In this document: one piece after another, positions 55,259 to 64,000 of the stretch | Layout: each line of letters begins with the position of its first letter | Numbering within the stretch: position 1 is the first letter of the stretch | Assembly (NCBI RefSeq): GCF_900269665.1 | Contig: NZ_LT985361.1 | Coordinates: 416,965 to 480,964 of the forward strand | Length of the DNA: 64,000 nt | Reading direction: 5' to 3' | Source: Nocardia suismassiliense | GTDB taxonomy: Bacteria; Actinomycetota; Actinomycetes; Mycobacteriales; Mycobacteriaceae | Translations under genes and position numbers: made by a program | Notes under the pieces: model-generated | Told to the model about the DNA's origin: nothing | What the model saw: the letters and a program-made list of their open reading frames with translations, nothing else | Databases searched by the model: none

Positions 55259-56758
55259 GTGGTTGACGTAAGAGAACGGACACGCGAGGCGGCGGACCGC
55301 GGTCGCTGGCTCGCGCTGTATGTGCTGTGCGGCGGCATGCTGATGATCGTGCTGGACGCCACGATCGTGAACGTCGCGCTAGCCGACATCCAGCAGGACC
55401 TCGGGTTCACCTCGGCCGGGCTGGCCTGGGTGGTGAACGGCTACCTGATCTCGTTCGGTGGCCTGCTGATGCTGGCGGGCCGGCTCGGCGACCTGATCGG
55501 TCGCCGCACCATGTTCCTGTCCGGCCTGGTGGTCTTCACCGTGGCCTCGGTGCTGTGCGGGCTGGCCGTCAACGAGGTCACCCTGATCGCGGCCCGGTTC
55601 CTGCAGGGCATCGGCGGCGCGATGACCTCCGCGGTGATCCTCGGCATGATCTTCGCAATGTTCCCGGACCCGAGGGAGCAGGCGAAGGCGATTGGTCGCT
55701 ACGCGTTCGTCGCGTCGGCCGGTGGCGCGATCGGCCTGCTGCTCGGCGGCCTGCTCACCGCGCTGGACTGGCGGCTGATCTTCCTGGTCAATCTGCCGAT
55801 CGGCATTCTGGTCGGGCTCGCCGCGATGAAGATCCTGGACAAGGATCAGGGCGCGGGCCTGAAGGACGGCGCGGATGTGCCCGGCGCCGTGCTGATCACG
55901 GCGGCGCTGATGCTCGGCGTCTACACCATCGTCAAGCCCGCCGCCGAGTACGGCTGGACCGACCCGGTCACCCTGGGCCTCGGGGTGGCGTCGCTGGCGC
56001 TGCTCGCCGGGTTCGTCGCGCGGGAGGCGACGGCGAAGACCCCGCTGATGCCGCTAACGATCTTCCGGTCCCGGAACCTGTCCGGCGCCAACGCGATTCA
56101 GGTGGTCACCGTGGCGGGCATGTTCGGCATGTTCTTCCTCGGCTCGCTGTACCTGAAGCAGGTGCTGGGCTACGAGCCGCTGCAACTGGGCCTGGCGTTC
56201 TTCCCGGTCGCCGCGATCATGGGCCTGCTCTCGGTGCGTTACTCCGAGGGCCTGGTGATGCGGTTCGGTGCGCGCAAGGTGCTGATCCCGGGTCTGTCGC
56301 TGATCCTCGCCGCGCTGCTCTGGCTGACCCAGGCACCCGTCGACGGCAACTACTGGCTGCACATCTTCGGCCCGATGGTGCTGTTCGGAACCGGTGCGGG
56401 CCTTGCCTTCCCGGCGCTGATGAACCTGGCGATGTCCGGGGTGGCGCCGGAGGAAGCGGGGCTGGCCTCCGGACTGGCCAACACCACCATGCAGGTAGGT
56501 GGCGCGCTCGGGCTCGCCGTGCTGGCCACCCTGTCGGCCAGCAAGACGACCGACCTGTTGGCGGCGGGCACCCCGGTGAGCGAGGCGCTGACCAGCGGCT
56601 TCCAGCTCGCCTTCTGGATCGGCGCGGCGTTGGTCGTCGCCGCGCTGCTGGCCGCGGTGCTCGTGCTGAAGTCGGTGCCCGCCACCGCGCACGGCGTCGA
56701 CCTGGACGACGAGCTGTTGCTCGAGGCGGAAGTGGCGTCCGAGCGCACCGTCCTCTGA
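55259..56758 (+). CDS. MFS exporter, DHA2 (14-helix) family
   Basis: A 499-residue transporter with 14 predicted helices. Motifs: 'MIVLDATIVNVALADIQQDLGFTSAGLAWVVNGYLISFGGLLML' (D1), 'GRLGDLIGRRTMFLSG' (A), 'RFLQGIGGAMTSAVILGMI' (B) and 'GLLLGGLLTALDWRLIFLVNLPIG' (C). It is likely a proton-driven drug or metabolite exporter. The GTG at 55259 follows GGAAGG at 8 nt. Divergent from the HxlR regulator. The C-terminal tail is acidic. Confidence 0.92.
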   Translation: MVDVRERTREAADRGRWLALYVLCGGMLMIVLDATIVNVALADIQQDLGFTSAGLAWVVNGYLISFGGLLMLAGRLGDLIGRRTMFLSGLVVFTVASVLCGLAVNEVTLIAARFLQGIGGAMTSAVILGMIFAMFPDPREQAKAIGRYAFVASAGGAIGLLLGGLLTALDWRLIFLVNLPIGILVGLAAMKILDKDQGAGLKDGADVPGAVLITAALMLGVYTIVKPAAEYGWTDPVTLGLGVASLALLAGFVAREATAKTPLMPLTIFRSRNLSGANAIQVVTVAGMFGMFFLGSLYLKQVLGYEPLQLGLAFFPVAAIMGLLSVRYSEGLVMRFGARKVLIPGLSLILAALLWLTQAPVDGNYWLHIFGPMVLFGTGAGLAFPALMNLAMSGVAPEEAGLASGLANTTMQVGGALGLAVLATLSASKTTDLLAAGTPVSEALTSGFQLAFWIGAALVVAALLAAVLVLKSVPATAHGVDLDDELLLEAEVASERTVL

Positions 56759-56776
56759 GCAACAGGCTGAACAAGC

Positions 56777-56809
56777 AATGGCCCGGTTCGTTATGCGAGC
56801 CGGGCCATT
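56777..56809. terminator. Bidirectional terminator after the HxlR-linked exporter
   Basis: A 14-bp stem (56777-56790 with 56796-56809, one G-T pair) with the loop TTATG lies 18 bp after the exporter stop and 4 bp from the end of the convergent small membrane gene. A short T run follows the right arm. Confidence 0.75.
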
Positions 56810-56813
56810 TCGG

Positions 56814-57098
56814 TCAAGGAGTGTAAGGCGGTTGCTGCTGCCCGTACGGGGGCTGCTCGCCGTAGGGCGGCTGGTTCGGCGGTTGCTGGTTGGGCCCCTT
56901 CTTCCGCCGCCGCATCAGGTAGACGCCTGCGATGATCGCCGCGACGACCAGCAGGCAGCAGAGCCCGCCGATGATCAGCCCGCCGCTGCTCCTGCGTTTC
57001 TTCTTGGCCGCGAGGTCCAGCGCCGAGTTCCAGACGTCCGGGCTCGCCCACACGCTCGTATCCACCAAGCTCATATTGGTCAGCAGGTCAACATACAT
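56814..57098 (-). CDS. Small single-pass membrane protein with Pro/Gln/Tyr-rich tail
   Basis: A 94-residue protein (86 if the Met at 57074 is used). After an N-terminal soluble part ('LVDTSVWASPDVWNSALDLAAKKKRR') comes one transmembrane helix ('GGLIIGGLCCLLVVAAIIAGVYLM') and a C-terminal tail rich in Pro, Gln and Tyr (Q-P-P-Y-G repeats). Not a recognised family. It ends 4 bp from the bidirectional terminator. About 165 bp separate it from lysX on the same strand. Confidence 0.68.
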   Translation of the reverse strand: MYVDLLTNMSLVDTSVWASPDVWNSALDLAAKKKRRSSGGLIIGGLCCLLVVAAIIAGVYLMRRRKKGPNQQPPNQPPYGEQPPYGQQQPPYTP

Positions 57099-57262
57099 TC
57101 AGAACCCCATCTCGTGTATCGGTCTCCTCCCGGGCCGAATACCACTCACCGCACGCCCGAACCACCGGCCGGTCAACCCGAGTATTCGGCCGCCCGGACC
57201 GAATAACCCAGGGTAGCTGTCCGATTCATCCGGAGTGGACCCTTCGCGAACCTTGCCTCGGC

Positions 57263-60200
57263 TCAGCGCGGTTTCACCAACGGGAACGGCAGCGTCTCGC
57301 GGATGCTGCGCCCGGTGATCAGCATGACCACCCGGTCCACGCCCATGCCGAGCCCGCCGGTCGGCGGCATCGCGTGCTCGAGCGCCTGCAGGAAGTCCTC
57401 GTCGAGCTCCATCGCCTCCGGGTCGCCGTTGGCCGCGAGCATCGACTGCTCGGTGAGCCTGCGGCGCTGCTCGATCGGGTCGGTGAGTTCGCTGTAGGCG
57501 GTACCGAGTTCGACCCCCCAGGCGACCAGGTCCCAGCGCTCGGTGACCCCCGGAATCGAGCGGTGCGCGCGGGTCAGCGGAGACACCGAGGTGGGGAAGT
57601 TGATGTAGAAAGTCGGTTCCTCGGTATGGGATTCGACCAGATGCTCATACATCTCCAGCACCACCTGGCCCTCGTCCCAGCCGTGCTGGTAGGGCACCTC
57701 GGCCTTGTCGCACAGTTCGCGCAGCTGGTCCAGGCCGGTGTCCGGGGTGATCTCGGTGCCGATGGCCTCGGACACCGCGCCGTGCACCGTCTTCACCGCC
57801 CACTCACCCGAGATGTCCACCGGCTCGTAGGAGCCGTCGTCCTGCGGCCGCAACGCCACCATCGCACCGTTCGCGGCGAGCGCGGCGTCCTGGATGAGCT
57901 GGCGGCAGGCGTGCATCATGCGCTCGTAGTCGCTGTGCGCCTCGTACGCCTCGAGAATGGTGAACTCGGGGTTGTGGCTGAAGTCGACGCCCTCGTTGCG
58001 GAAGGTCCGGCCGATCTCGAAGACCTTCTCCATGCCGCCGACGCAGAGCCGCTTCAGGTACAGCTCGGGAGCGATCCGCAGGTACAAGTCCAGGTCGTAG
58101 GCGTTGATGTGAGTGAGGAACGGGGTGGCGTTGGCGCCACCGTGCACCTGCTGCAGGATCGGCGTCTCCACTTCGAGATAACCCCAGGCGTTCAACGAGT
58201 CACGCAGCGAGCGGACCACCGCGCTGCGTTTGGCGAGCACCTCCCTGGTCTCGGCGTTGATCGCCATGTCGACGTAGCGCTGCCGCACTTTCGCCTCGGG
58301 GTCGGACAGGCCTTTCCACTTGTCCGGCAACGGATGCAGGCACTTGCCGAGCATGCGCCAGTCCGCCGCGAGCAGCGACAGTTCGCCGCGGCGGCTGCGC
58401 CCGATCTGACCGCTGACCTCGATCAGGTCGCCGAGGTCGAAGAATTCGGTGAACTCGGCGCTGCGCTCGGCGCCGACCCGGTCGCGGTCGATCACCAGCT
58501 GGATGTCGTCGGTCCAGTCCCGGACCCCGGCGAAGATCACGCCGCCGTAGTCGCGGATGCGCAGCAGCCTGCCGCAGACCCGGACCGTGGTGCCGCGCGG
58601 CGACTGCCTGGCCTTGGCGACGGTGTGTGTCGGCGGGTAGGCGACCGGGTAGGCCTCGACGCCGGACGCGGTGAGCCGGTCCAGCTTGTCCATCCGCACC
58701 CGCACCTGCTCGGGGCGGCGCGGCAGCTGCTCCTTGCCCTCGACGTGATCGATGTCGGGCGGGCTGCCGTCGGCGTGCAGGCCGGTCATGGTGGCGGGCA
58801 CTGCGCTGTGTATACCGGTGTGCGCGACCGTATCCGGCTCCTTGCCGAAGCGCGGCAGGAAACCCTCGGCGAGCGCACTGGCCACCGCGACCCTGGGCAG
58901 TTGCCTGCGCTCCTCGAACAGGAAAAACCTTGGTACCCAATGCGGCTGGTACTTCACGTTGGAGCGGTACAGCGCCTCCAGCTGCCACCAGCGCGAAAAG
59001 AACAGCAGCACACCGCGCCACAGCCGCAGCACCGGTCCGGCGCCGATCCGGCCGCCCTCCTCGAACACCGAGCGGAACACCGCGAAATTCAGCGAGACCT
59101 TGGTGATGCCCTGCTGTTCGGAGTTCAGCGCGAGCTGCGAAATCATCAGCTCCATCACGCCGTTCGGGCCATTCGGGTCCCGGCGCATCAACTCCAGCGA
59201 GACACCGGTGCGGCCCCACGGCACCAGCGACAGCATGCCGAGCACCCGATCCTGACCGTTCACCGCCTCGACGAGCAGGCAGTCCCCGTCCAGCGGATCG
59301 CCGAGCCTGCCGAGTGCCATCGAGAAGCCGCGCTCGGTCTCGGTGTCGCGCCAGGCGTCCGCGCGGGCGATCACCTGCCGGAACTCCTCGGCCGGAATGT
59401 CGCGGTGCCGCCGGATCCGCACGGTGATGCCGTGCTTGCGCAGGCGGTTCGCGGCCTGACGGACCGGCTTCATCTCCGGGCCCGCGAGGGAGAACGTCCT
59501 GGTGTCCAGGATGGCCTCGTCACCGAGCCGGATCGCGGAGAGCCCGGCCCGCCGGTAGGAGGTCGCGCCGAGTTCGCTGGCGCCCATCACCGCGGGTGCC
59601 CAGCCGAATTGGTCGGCCAGCCGCAGCCAGGCATCGATGGCCTGCGGCCAAGCCTCGCGGATGCCGATCGGGTCGCCGCTGGCGAGGCAGACGCCCAGTT
59701 CCACCCGGTAGGTGACCGCCGCCTTGCCGCTGGGCGCGAACACCACCGCCTTGTCGCGGCGGGTCGCGAAGTAACCGAGCGAGTCCTCCAGATCGGAACG
59801 TTCCAGCAGGCCGCGGATGGCCGACTCGTCGGTGCCGGTCATCGCGTTCGCCGCGCGCTGCGAGCGCAGCAGGATGAGCACCGCGGCCAGCAGCGCGATC
59901 GCGCCGAACAGGCCGAGCAGGAAGTTGACGAACGGGCGCGGGTGACCGTCGAAGTGTTCGTTGTCCACCAGCACCGCGGCGGTCACCCGATAGATCGCCC
60001 AGCCGGGCCGCTGCGCGCCGCTCGGCAGCGAACCGGGGAACAACTCGACCAGACCCCAGCCGAGCAGCGAGCCGACCGTCAGGCCGCCGGCGAGCACCCC
60101 CAGCGCCTTCAAACCCGCGCCGCGGCGCACTCTCGTGTAGAACTCGCGCCAGGCCGCGATCAGCACGCCGATCACCGCCAGGTGCACGATCATCGCCACC

Positions 60201-60583
60201 AGCGCGTCGATATTGCCGGTGTCCGCGAAATCCAAGCCGTCGGCCAGCGCGTACAGCGCCAGATAACCGAGCAGCAACCACCAGGCGATCCGTTTCCGGC
60301 TGGCCAGCGCGCCCGCGAGCAGGCCGACGATCAGCGCCCACATCAGGTTGGTGTCGGGGGCGTCGAAGTAGTAGTTGTCGATGTAGCGACGCGGTACCTG
60401 GGTCAGGAAACGCAGGCCGGGCGAGAGGCTCCAGAGGAAGCACGCCACCGCGAAAACCCCGAGCACCAGGCCCGCGATATGCGGTACCTCGGCCAGTCGT
60501 CCATGTCCCCGATGCGGCACGGGCGGGGTCGGTCTATCCGCGGGCGGTTCGATCAGGTGTTGCCGGGCTTGCGTGGTGGTCAC
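57263..60583 (-). CDS. lysX: Bifunctional lysylphosphatidylglycerol synthetase / lysyl-tRNA synthetase LysX
   Basis: A 1106-residue protein. About seven N-terminal helices (30-230) and an MprF-like DUF2156 domain (to about 600) transfer lysine from lysyl-tRNA to phosphatidylglycerol. The C-terminal half is a class II lysyl-tRNA synthetase: OB fold ('[25 protein letters not shown]'), motif 2 ('[22 protein letters not shown]') and motif 3 ('[15 protein letters not shown]'). In M. tuberculosis LysX adds positive charge to the membrane and gives resistance to cationic peptides. I chose the GTG at 60583, where the sequence begins '[13 protein letters not shown]'. It is divergent from the S4 gene. 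Confidence 0.95.
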   Translation of the reverse strand: MTTTQARQHLIEPPADRPTPPVPHRGHGRLAEVPHIAGLVLGVFAVACFLWSLSPGLRFLTQVPRRYIDNYYFDAPDTNLMWALIVGLLAGALASRKRIAWWLLLGYLALYALADGLDFADTGNIDALVAMIVHLAVIGVLIAAWREFYTRVRRGAGLKALGVLAGGLTVGSLLGWGLVELFPGSLPSGAQRPGWAIYRVTAAVLVDNEHFDGHPRPFVNFLLGLFGAIALLAAVLILLRSQRAANAMTGTDESAIRGLLERSDLEDSLGYFATRRDKAVVFAPSGKAAVTYRVELGVCLASGDPIGIREAWPQAIDAWLRLADQFGWAPAVMGASELGATSYRRAGLSAIRLGDEAILDTRTFSLAGPEMKPVRQAANRLRKHGITVRIRRHRDIPAEEFRQVIARADAWRDTETERGFSMALGRLGDPLDGDCLLVEAVNGQDRVLGMLSLVPWGRTGVSLELMRRDPNGPNGVMELMISQLALNSEQQGITKVSLNFAVFRSVFEEGGRIGAGPVLRLWRGVLLFFSRWWQLEALYRSNVKYQPHWVPRFFLFEERRQLPRVAVASALAEGFLPRFGKEPDTVAHTGIHSAVPATMTGLHADGSPPDIDHVEGKEQLPRRPEQVRVRMDKLDRLTASGVEAYPVAYPPTHTVAKARQSPRGTTVRVCGRLLRIRDYGGVIFAGVRDWTDDIQLVIDRDRVGAERSAEFTEFFDLGDLIEVSGQIGRSRRGELSLLAADWRMLGKCLHPLPDKWKGLSDPEAKVRQRYVDMAINAETREVLAKRSAVVRSLRDSLNAWGYLEVETPILQQVHGGANATPFLTHINAYDLDLYLRIAPELYLKRLCVGGMEKVFEIGRTFRNEGVDFSHNPEFTILEAYEAHSDYERMMHACRQLIQDAALAANGAMVALRPQDDGSYEPVDISGEWAVKTVHGAVSEAIGTEITPDTGLDQLRELCDKAEVPYQHGWDEGQVVLEMYEHLVESHTEEPTFYINFPTSVSPLTRAHRSIPGVTERWDLVAWGVELGTAYSELTDPIEQRRRLTEQSMLAANGDPEAMELDEDFLQALEHAMPPTGGLGMGVDRVVMLITGRSIRETLPFPLVKPR

Positions 60584-60727
60584 TGAACCAGTGTGTACGG
60601 TGCCGCCGTTTCGGTGCTCGAAGACCACCCGGGCATGTCGGTTCTCGGCGCGTCGCACACGCGTGTCAGCAACGCGCATCGGGGGCTGGCGTTTGCTGAT
60701 TCCGGAGGCAAGGTAAGGATGTACCTC

Positions 60728-60946
60728 ATGTCAGAACCAGTCGATGTACCGATCGATGACGACGTCATTCGGCTCGGTCAGTTCCTGAAACTGGCCAACC
60801 TGATCGAATCCGGCTCGGAGGCCAAGACGGTGATCGCGTCCGGTCTGGTGCGGGTGAACGACGAGGTGGAGCTGCGCCGCGGCCGGCAACTACAGATCGG
60901 CGACGTCGTCACCCTGGCCGGTCATCAGGCGAGAGTTTCAGTCTGA
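60728..60946 (+). CDS. Small S4-domain RNA-binding protein
   Basis: A 72-residue protein that is essentially one S4 RNA-binding domain of the YaaA/RqcP-like kind: '[52 protein letters not shown]'. Such small proteins bind rRNA or tRNA-like structures; RqcP helps ribosome quality control in Bacillus, but that role is not shown here. GGAGG at 60704-60708 fits an ATG at 60719 (adds three residues) about as well as the chosen 60728. It converges with rraA 10 bp downstream. Confidence 0.88.
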   Translation: MSEPVDVPIDDDVIRLGQFLKLANLIESGSEAKTVIASGLVRVNDEVELRRGRQLQIGDVVTLAGHQARVSV

Positions 60947-60955
60947 GAGGGACTT

Positions 60956-61447
60956 TCAGTCCTCGGCCCGCACCACGACGCCGTCGTGGTCGCTGTAGAG
61001 CATGTCGCCGGGCACGAAGGTGACGCCGCCGAACTCGACCGGCACGTCCCGGTCGCCGGAGCCGGTCTGGGTGCTCTTGCGCGGGTTGGTGCCCAGCGCC
61101 TTGATGCCGATGTCGAGCGTGCGCAGGATGGCCGAGTCGCGCACGGCGCCGTTGATGATCACGCCGGCCCAGCCGTTATCCACGCCGCGACCGGCGATGA
61201 CGTCACCCACCAGCGCGGTGTGCACGCTCGCGTCGCCGTCGACGACCAGCACCTTGCCGTGGCCCGGTTCGCCGAGCGTCTGCTTCACCAGCAGGTTGTC
61301 CTGGAAGCAGCGGATGGTGGAGATGCGGCCGGAAAATGCCGCGCGGCCACCGAACTGGATGAACTGCGTATCGCAGCTGCGGATCTCGGGGCCGATCTCG
61401 TCGGCCAGGTCGGCAGTGGCGACAACATCATTCTGCGATTCGGTCAC
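60956..61447 (-). CDS. rraA: RraA family protein (ribonuclease activity regulator / aldolase fold)
   Basis: A 163-residue protein with the RraA fold: '[20 protein letters not shown]', '[60 protein letters not shown]' and '[12 protein letters not shown]'. E. coli RraA inhibits RNase E, but relatives are 4-hydroxy-4-methyl-2-oxoglutarate aldolases and both carry the G-x-R-D motif seen here (GAVRD). The role in this organism cannot be decided by sequence. It starts at ATG 61447, 87 bp after the DUF5313 gene upstream. Confidence 0.92.
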   Translation of the reverse strand: MTESQNDVVATADLADEIGPEIRSCDTQFIQFGGRAAFSGRISTIRCFQDNLLVKQTLGEPGHGKVLVVDGDASVHTALVGDVIAGRGVDNGWAGVIINGAVRDSAILRTLDIGIKALGTNPRKSTQTGSGDRDVPVEFGGVTFVPGDMLYSDHDGVVVRAED

Positions 61448-61533
61448 GGGCTCAGCTTAAAGGTGATCGAACAGCAGCTCCGGGAGGGCCGCTCCCGTTG
61501 TGAGGTTGATCGCTCTCGATGTGCTGAGGGGCG

Positions 61534-61899
61534 CTAACGGTGCCCGTAGCGCAGTTCGTACCGCTCCCGGTCGTGCTCGGAGAACTTGGCGCGGTTGACC
61601 AGTTCGGGGTTCAACCCGTGCTGGCCCAAACGGAAGCGGCGCCAGACATAGCTGAGCGCCACGGTGAAGATGACCATCGGAACGATCATCATCACGATCA
61701 AGCCGATCTTCAGCGGCATCGGACCCGGGAACAGCAGTACCAGGGCGAAGAACGGCAGCACCGGCCCGAGAAAGCGGACGAGATAGCGCTCCATGGCCCC
61801 GTGTCCGACGAGGTCGCGGATGACCCACTCGTGCAGCTCCTCGGAGAGCTCGCGGCCCAGATCGTAGGCGATCCGCTGCCGAATTGTGGGGGTTTTCAT
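61534..61899 (-). CDS. DUF5313 family membrane protein
   Basis: A 121-residue protein: a cytoplasmic N-terminal part ('TIRQRIAYDLGRELSEELHEWVIRDLVGHGAMERYLVRFL'), two helices ('LPFFALVLLFPGPMPLKIGLIVMMIVPMVIFTVALSYV') and a basic C-terminal tail. The layout matches DUF5313. It resembles the gene directly upstream (61950-62324) in most positions, so the two are paralogs. Function unknown. Confidence 0.86.
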   Translation of the reverse strand: MKTPTIRQRIAYDLGRELSEELHEWVIRDLVGHGAMERYLVRFLGPVLPFFALVLLFPGPMPLKIGLIVMMIVPMVIFTVALSYVWRRFRLGQHGLNPELVNRAKFSEHDRERYELRYGHR

Positions 61900-61949
61900 A
61901 CCTAGAGGCTATGCCTGTGGTAAGGGTCACCGCTAGGTTGCTGAGCCGC

Positions 61950-62324
61950 TCAACCTCGGCCGTGCCGCCGCTCGTACGCGAGGCGTTCCGGCTCGGCTTT
62001 GCGCCGGGCATCCGCGTCGGCCAGCGCAGGGTCGAGGCCGTGCTTGATCAGCCGGTGCCGCCGGTACACGTACATCAGCGCGACCGTGAAGTAGATCAGC
62101 GGCAGATACAGCAGCGCCATCATGGCCAGGCCCATCCACAGCGGGCCGGGCAGCAGCAGGAACAGCATGAGCACCGGAATCAACGGCAGCAGGATGCGCA
62201 GCAGGTATCGCCGCGTCGCGCCGGGGCCGACCAGGTCTTCGCGCACCCAGTCGGTCATCGAGGGAGGCAGGGTACGGCCCGCGATGTAGCCGATGCGCTG
62301 GACGAAGGACGGCGTGGCACTCAT
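61950..62324 (-). CDS. DUF5313 family membrane protein, second copy
   Basis: A 124-residue protein with the same layout as its downstream neighbour: 'QRIGYIAGRTLPPSMTDWVREDLVGPGATRRYLLRIL', two helices and a basic tail. Shared positions include the W-V-x-x-D-L-V-G motif, the L-L-P/F-P-G-P turn and Y-x-R-R. It appears to be a tandem duplication. The two genes are 50 bp apart and probably co-transcribed. Function unknown. Confidence 0.86.
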   Translation of the reverse strand: MSATPSFVQRIGYIAGRTLPPSMTDWVREDLVGPGATRRYLLRILLPLIPVLMLFLLLPGPLWMGLAMMALLYLPLIYFTVALMYVYRRHRLIKHGLDPALADADARRKAEPERLAYERRHGRG

Positions 62325-62349
62325 CGACTAAGCATCCTCTACCGGTGGA

Positions 62350-62829
62350 TCAATGCACGGACTCATCGGATTCCGCGGCGCGATCGGCATGGAAAGCCTG
62401 GATCTGGGTGATCAGGTTGTGTGTCGTGTGCTGCACCGCGATCTTCACGAACGGCTCGATGGTCTTGCCGAGCGCACGGCCGGCCAGGCCGCCGCCGACC
62501 CGGAAGTCGACGATCGCGTCGACGGTGCAGCGCGCATCGCCCTTGGGATGGAACAGGAAGGTCGACTCGACCTCGAAGCCCTTGATCGACTTCACCGCGA
62601 TGAGGGTGTTCTCCGCCCAGCGCACCACCTCGACGCGGGACTTCAGCGAGGCGGGCCCGAGCTTGATGTGCCCGTCGAACGCGGCGCCGACACCGACCGT
62701 CTGCTCGCCGACCGGCGTGAACGACTGGATCCCGTACAGGAACTTCGGCAGATTCCGATAGTCGTTCACGTAGGCGAACGCGGACTCCGCCGACGCCGCA
62801 CAGTCCTCGACGATCTTCACTTCGGTCAT
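62350..62829 (-). CDS. SRPBCC-fold (polyketide cyclase/START-like) protein
   Basis: A 159-residue soluble protein with the pattern 'KIVEDCAASAESAFAYVNDYRNLPKFLYGIQSFTPVGEQ....GAAFDGHIKLGPASLKSRVEVVRWAENTLIAVKSIKGFEVESTFLFHPKGDARCTVDAIVDFRVGGGLAGRAL', read as N-terminal strand/helix, central sheet and C-terminal helix of the SRPBCC fold. It probably binds a lipid or other hydrophobic small molecule. In related actinobacteria such genes are common beside DUF5313 genes. It ends 25 bp from the upstream DUF5313 start. Confidence 0.85.
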   Translation of the reverse strand: MTEVKIVEDCAASAESAFAYVNDYRNLPKFLYGIQSFTPVGEQTVGVGAAFDGHIKLGPASLKSRVEVVRWAENTLIAVKSIKGFEVESTFLFHPKGDARCTVDAIVDFRVGGGLAGRALGKTIEPFVKIAVQHTTHNLITQIQAFHADRAAESDESVH

Positions 62830-62952
62830 GCGAAAACAGTAACCGGTGGCGATCGAGGTCGCCCGGTCGCCGGAGGTGCCCCGGGTGCCGCACAGCGTTC
62901 CCTCGAGTTGGGGGGCCGGACCGAAGGGGGCGCCGCCACGAGGGGCAGAGGT

Positions 62953-63912
62953 TCAGGCGGTGACCGCGAGCGTTGCGGCCAAACCGAAGGCCAGCGCCAT
63001 CACGACCACCTCGATGAGTGCCCGGCGCAGCGAAGCTTCCGCCGTCATCCGGTGATCGGCGGCCCGGCGTACCCAGCTGCGTCGCCACCACCAGCCCAGT
63101 GCCAGCAGACCAATCAGTACAAGAGTTTTCGCGAGCAGGATGCGGCCATAACCGGTGCTGATGAACGGCGTGATCCCGCCGACCCGCACCAGCCCGTTGA
63201 GCAGTCCGGTCGCCGCCACCACCGCGACCAGCGGCAACGCCGCCGCCGAATACCTCGGCAGCACCACGGCCCACTCGCCCCGGGTGCGCACCACCAGCGC
63301 GAGCGCCACGAGCAGCCCGAACCAGGCCGCCGCCGCCAGCGCGTGCACCGCGGCGAGCACCGACCCGAACGCCTGCTGCGACATGTGCCCGGTGATCGGC
63401 CGCAGCGCCAGCGCGACCGCCGCGAACACCAGAACCAGGTCGGCAGAGGCGATCTCGGTGCGCCGGAACGCCACCGTCGAGTAGCACGCGACCGCGCCGA
63501 CCCCCACCAGGATGGCGATGCCGACCTGCCCGCCGCTGATCTCCACCAGATAGTCGCCGAACTGCGCGGCCCCCAACTCACTGATCGGCACCCCGACCAC
63601 CTGGGCCGCCTCGAAGACGATGATCGCGAACTCGGCGCCGCACCAGCACCCGGCCAGCACCGCGAGCAACCGCCACGGCGGCTCGAGCCGCTGGTGCAGC
63701 CGGGGCAGCGCGGCCAAGCCGAGCACCGTCGCGCCGAACATGTCGGCGAGCACCCGGACGATGGCCTCGGCCGCGAAACCAGCGGACACGGCCAGCACCC
63801 AGGCGATCAGCACACCGAGCAGGCCGGCGGGGACGACCAGCAGCACCGCCCACGGTGCGCGTGCGGTACCCCGCCGCGCACCGCCCCGGCCGCCGATCGT
63901 CCTACCGGTCAC
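62953..63912 (-). CDS. CopD family copper-resistance membrane protein
   Basis: A 319-residue protein with about eight helices. CopD-type features: 'GFAAEAIVRVLADMFGATVLGLAAL', 'HMSQQAFGSVLAAVHALAAAAWFGLLVALALVV' (with the H-x-x-A-x-x-x-W-x-G motif) and 'RYSAAALPLVAVVAATGLLNGLVRVG' and 'GYGRILLAKTLVLIGLLALGWWWRR'. It likely moves copper across the membrane with CopC. The GTG at 63912 overlaps the copC stop (GTGA), so it is coupled to the preceding gene. First 25 residues are a Gly/Arg-rich cytoplasmic lead. Confidence 0.88.
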   Translation of the reverse strand: MTGRTIGGRGGARRGTARAPWAVLLVVPAGLLGVLIAWVLAVSAGFAAEAIVRVLADMFGATVLGLAALPRLHQRLEPPWRLLAVLAGCWCGAEFAIIVFEAAQVVGVPISELGAAQFGDYLVEISGGQVGIAILVGVGAVACYSTVAFRRTEIASADLVLVFAAVALALRPITGHMSQQAFGSVLAAVHALAAAAWFGLLVALALVVRTRGEWAVVLPRYSAAALPLVAVVAATGLLNGLVRVGGITPFISTGYGRILLAKTLVLIGLLALGWWWRRSWVRRAADHRMTAEASLRRALIEVVVMALAFGLAATLAVTA

Positions 63913-64000
63913 TGGTTCGGTTTCCGGCTCCTGCCGCCGAACAGCGCGAACGCCAGCCCGCCGCCGAAGAGCACAACGGCGCCGACGATGAAGACCCACA
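63909..64000 (-). CDS. CopC-like protein, C-terminal fragment at the window edge
   Basis: Only the last 29 codons are visible. They encode one transmembrane helix ('VFIVGAVVLFGGGLAFALFGG') and a short basic tail ending in Lys-Pro-Asn-Gln before the stop. Actinobacterial CopC proteins have this C-terminal anchor and their genes precede copD. The stop codon overlaps the copD GTG by 4 nt. The CopC domain itself lies outside the window, so the identity rests on context. Confidence 0.6.
   Translation of the reverse strand, partial: WVFIVGAVVLFGGGLAFALFGGRSRKPNQ

Noticed and set aside
57374..60586. Long plus-strand open frame opposite lysX
   Set aside because: Same reason: antisense of a high-GC gene, rich in Arg, His, Gln and Gly with no domain.

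Overview
The window is high-GC, densely coding actinobacterial chromosome and most likely comes from Nocardia or a close mycolic-acid-forming relative. The strongest evidence is the block at 7.2-23.3 kb: ppiA, a PH-domain protein, crgA, trpG, then pknB-pknA-pbpA-rodA-pstP-fhaB-fhaA, followed by tRNA-Leu(CAG). This is the order found beside oriC in Mycobacterium tuberculosis (Rv0009-Rv0020c, leuT). LysX, a secreted gamma-type chorismate mutase, a cutinase and a LIP-type secreted lipase fit the same group. No insertion sequence, prophage, CRISPR array or rRNA was seen.

Layout. 0.1-4.9 kb: housekeeping and unknown genes (DUF1444-like, DUF1275, PPOX-fold, acyl-CoA dehydrogenase-like), then about 1 kb without a gene. 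4.9-6.7 kb: DrrAB-type ABC exporter. 7.2-10.4 kb: cyclophilin, rhomboid protease, PH-domain protein, CrgA and a glutamine amidotransferase. 10.5-12.9 kb: an insertion relative to the mycobacterial order, holding a reductase-deaminase fusion in reversed RibD order, a small secreted protein and a CBS-pair protein. 13.0-23.0 kb: the Ser/Thr kinase, phosphatase, FHA and peptidoglycan-elongation operon, read leftwards with overlapping stops and starts. 24-30 kb: secreted lipase, a divergent OYE/SDR pair with KstR-like operators, a methyltransferase and a secreted propeller-like protein, then 1.3 kb of intergenic DNA rich in DnaA-box-like motifs. 31.2-38.3 kb: the SpoIIM / RDD / DUF58 / MoxR / DUF4129-DUF4350 membrane cluster (Rv3689-Rv3695-like) with an adenosine-deaminase-family gene inserted. 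38.4-44.9 kb: TetR-regulated drug exporter, membrane adenylate cyclase, DUF4407 protein, secreted chorismate mutase. 45.8-51.9 kb: gltBD glutamate synthase. 52.4-57.1 kb: cutinase, small secreted protein, histidine phosphatase, HxlR regulator with a divergent MFS exporter. 57.3-64.0 kb: lysX, S4 protein, rraA, two DUF5313 paralogs, SRPBCC protein, copD and the tail of copC.

How the genes work together. PknA/PknB phosphorylate and PstP dephosphorylates targets read by FhaA/FhaB; PbpA/RodA build peptidoglycan and CrgA tunes septation, so much of the left third is one cell-growth module. Short -10-like hexamers 6-7 nt before several start codons (ppiA, trpG, the SDR, tetR, hxlR) suggest frequent leaderless transcripts.

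The most interesting DNA-level signals are two parS-like 14-mers (8.6 kb and inside gltB), paired DnaA boxes upstream of the PH-domain gene, a DnaA-box-like cluster at 30 kb, KstR-like operators over a divergent OYE/SDR promoter, and a two-copy TetR operator. The most interesting protein-level observations are the reversed RibD-type fusion and a DUF4129-DUF4350 fusion that has lost the extracytoplasmic domain. I did not find a convincing wholly new multi-gene system. All family calls come from reading motifs; no database search was possible.
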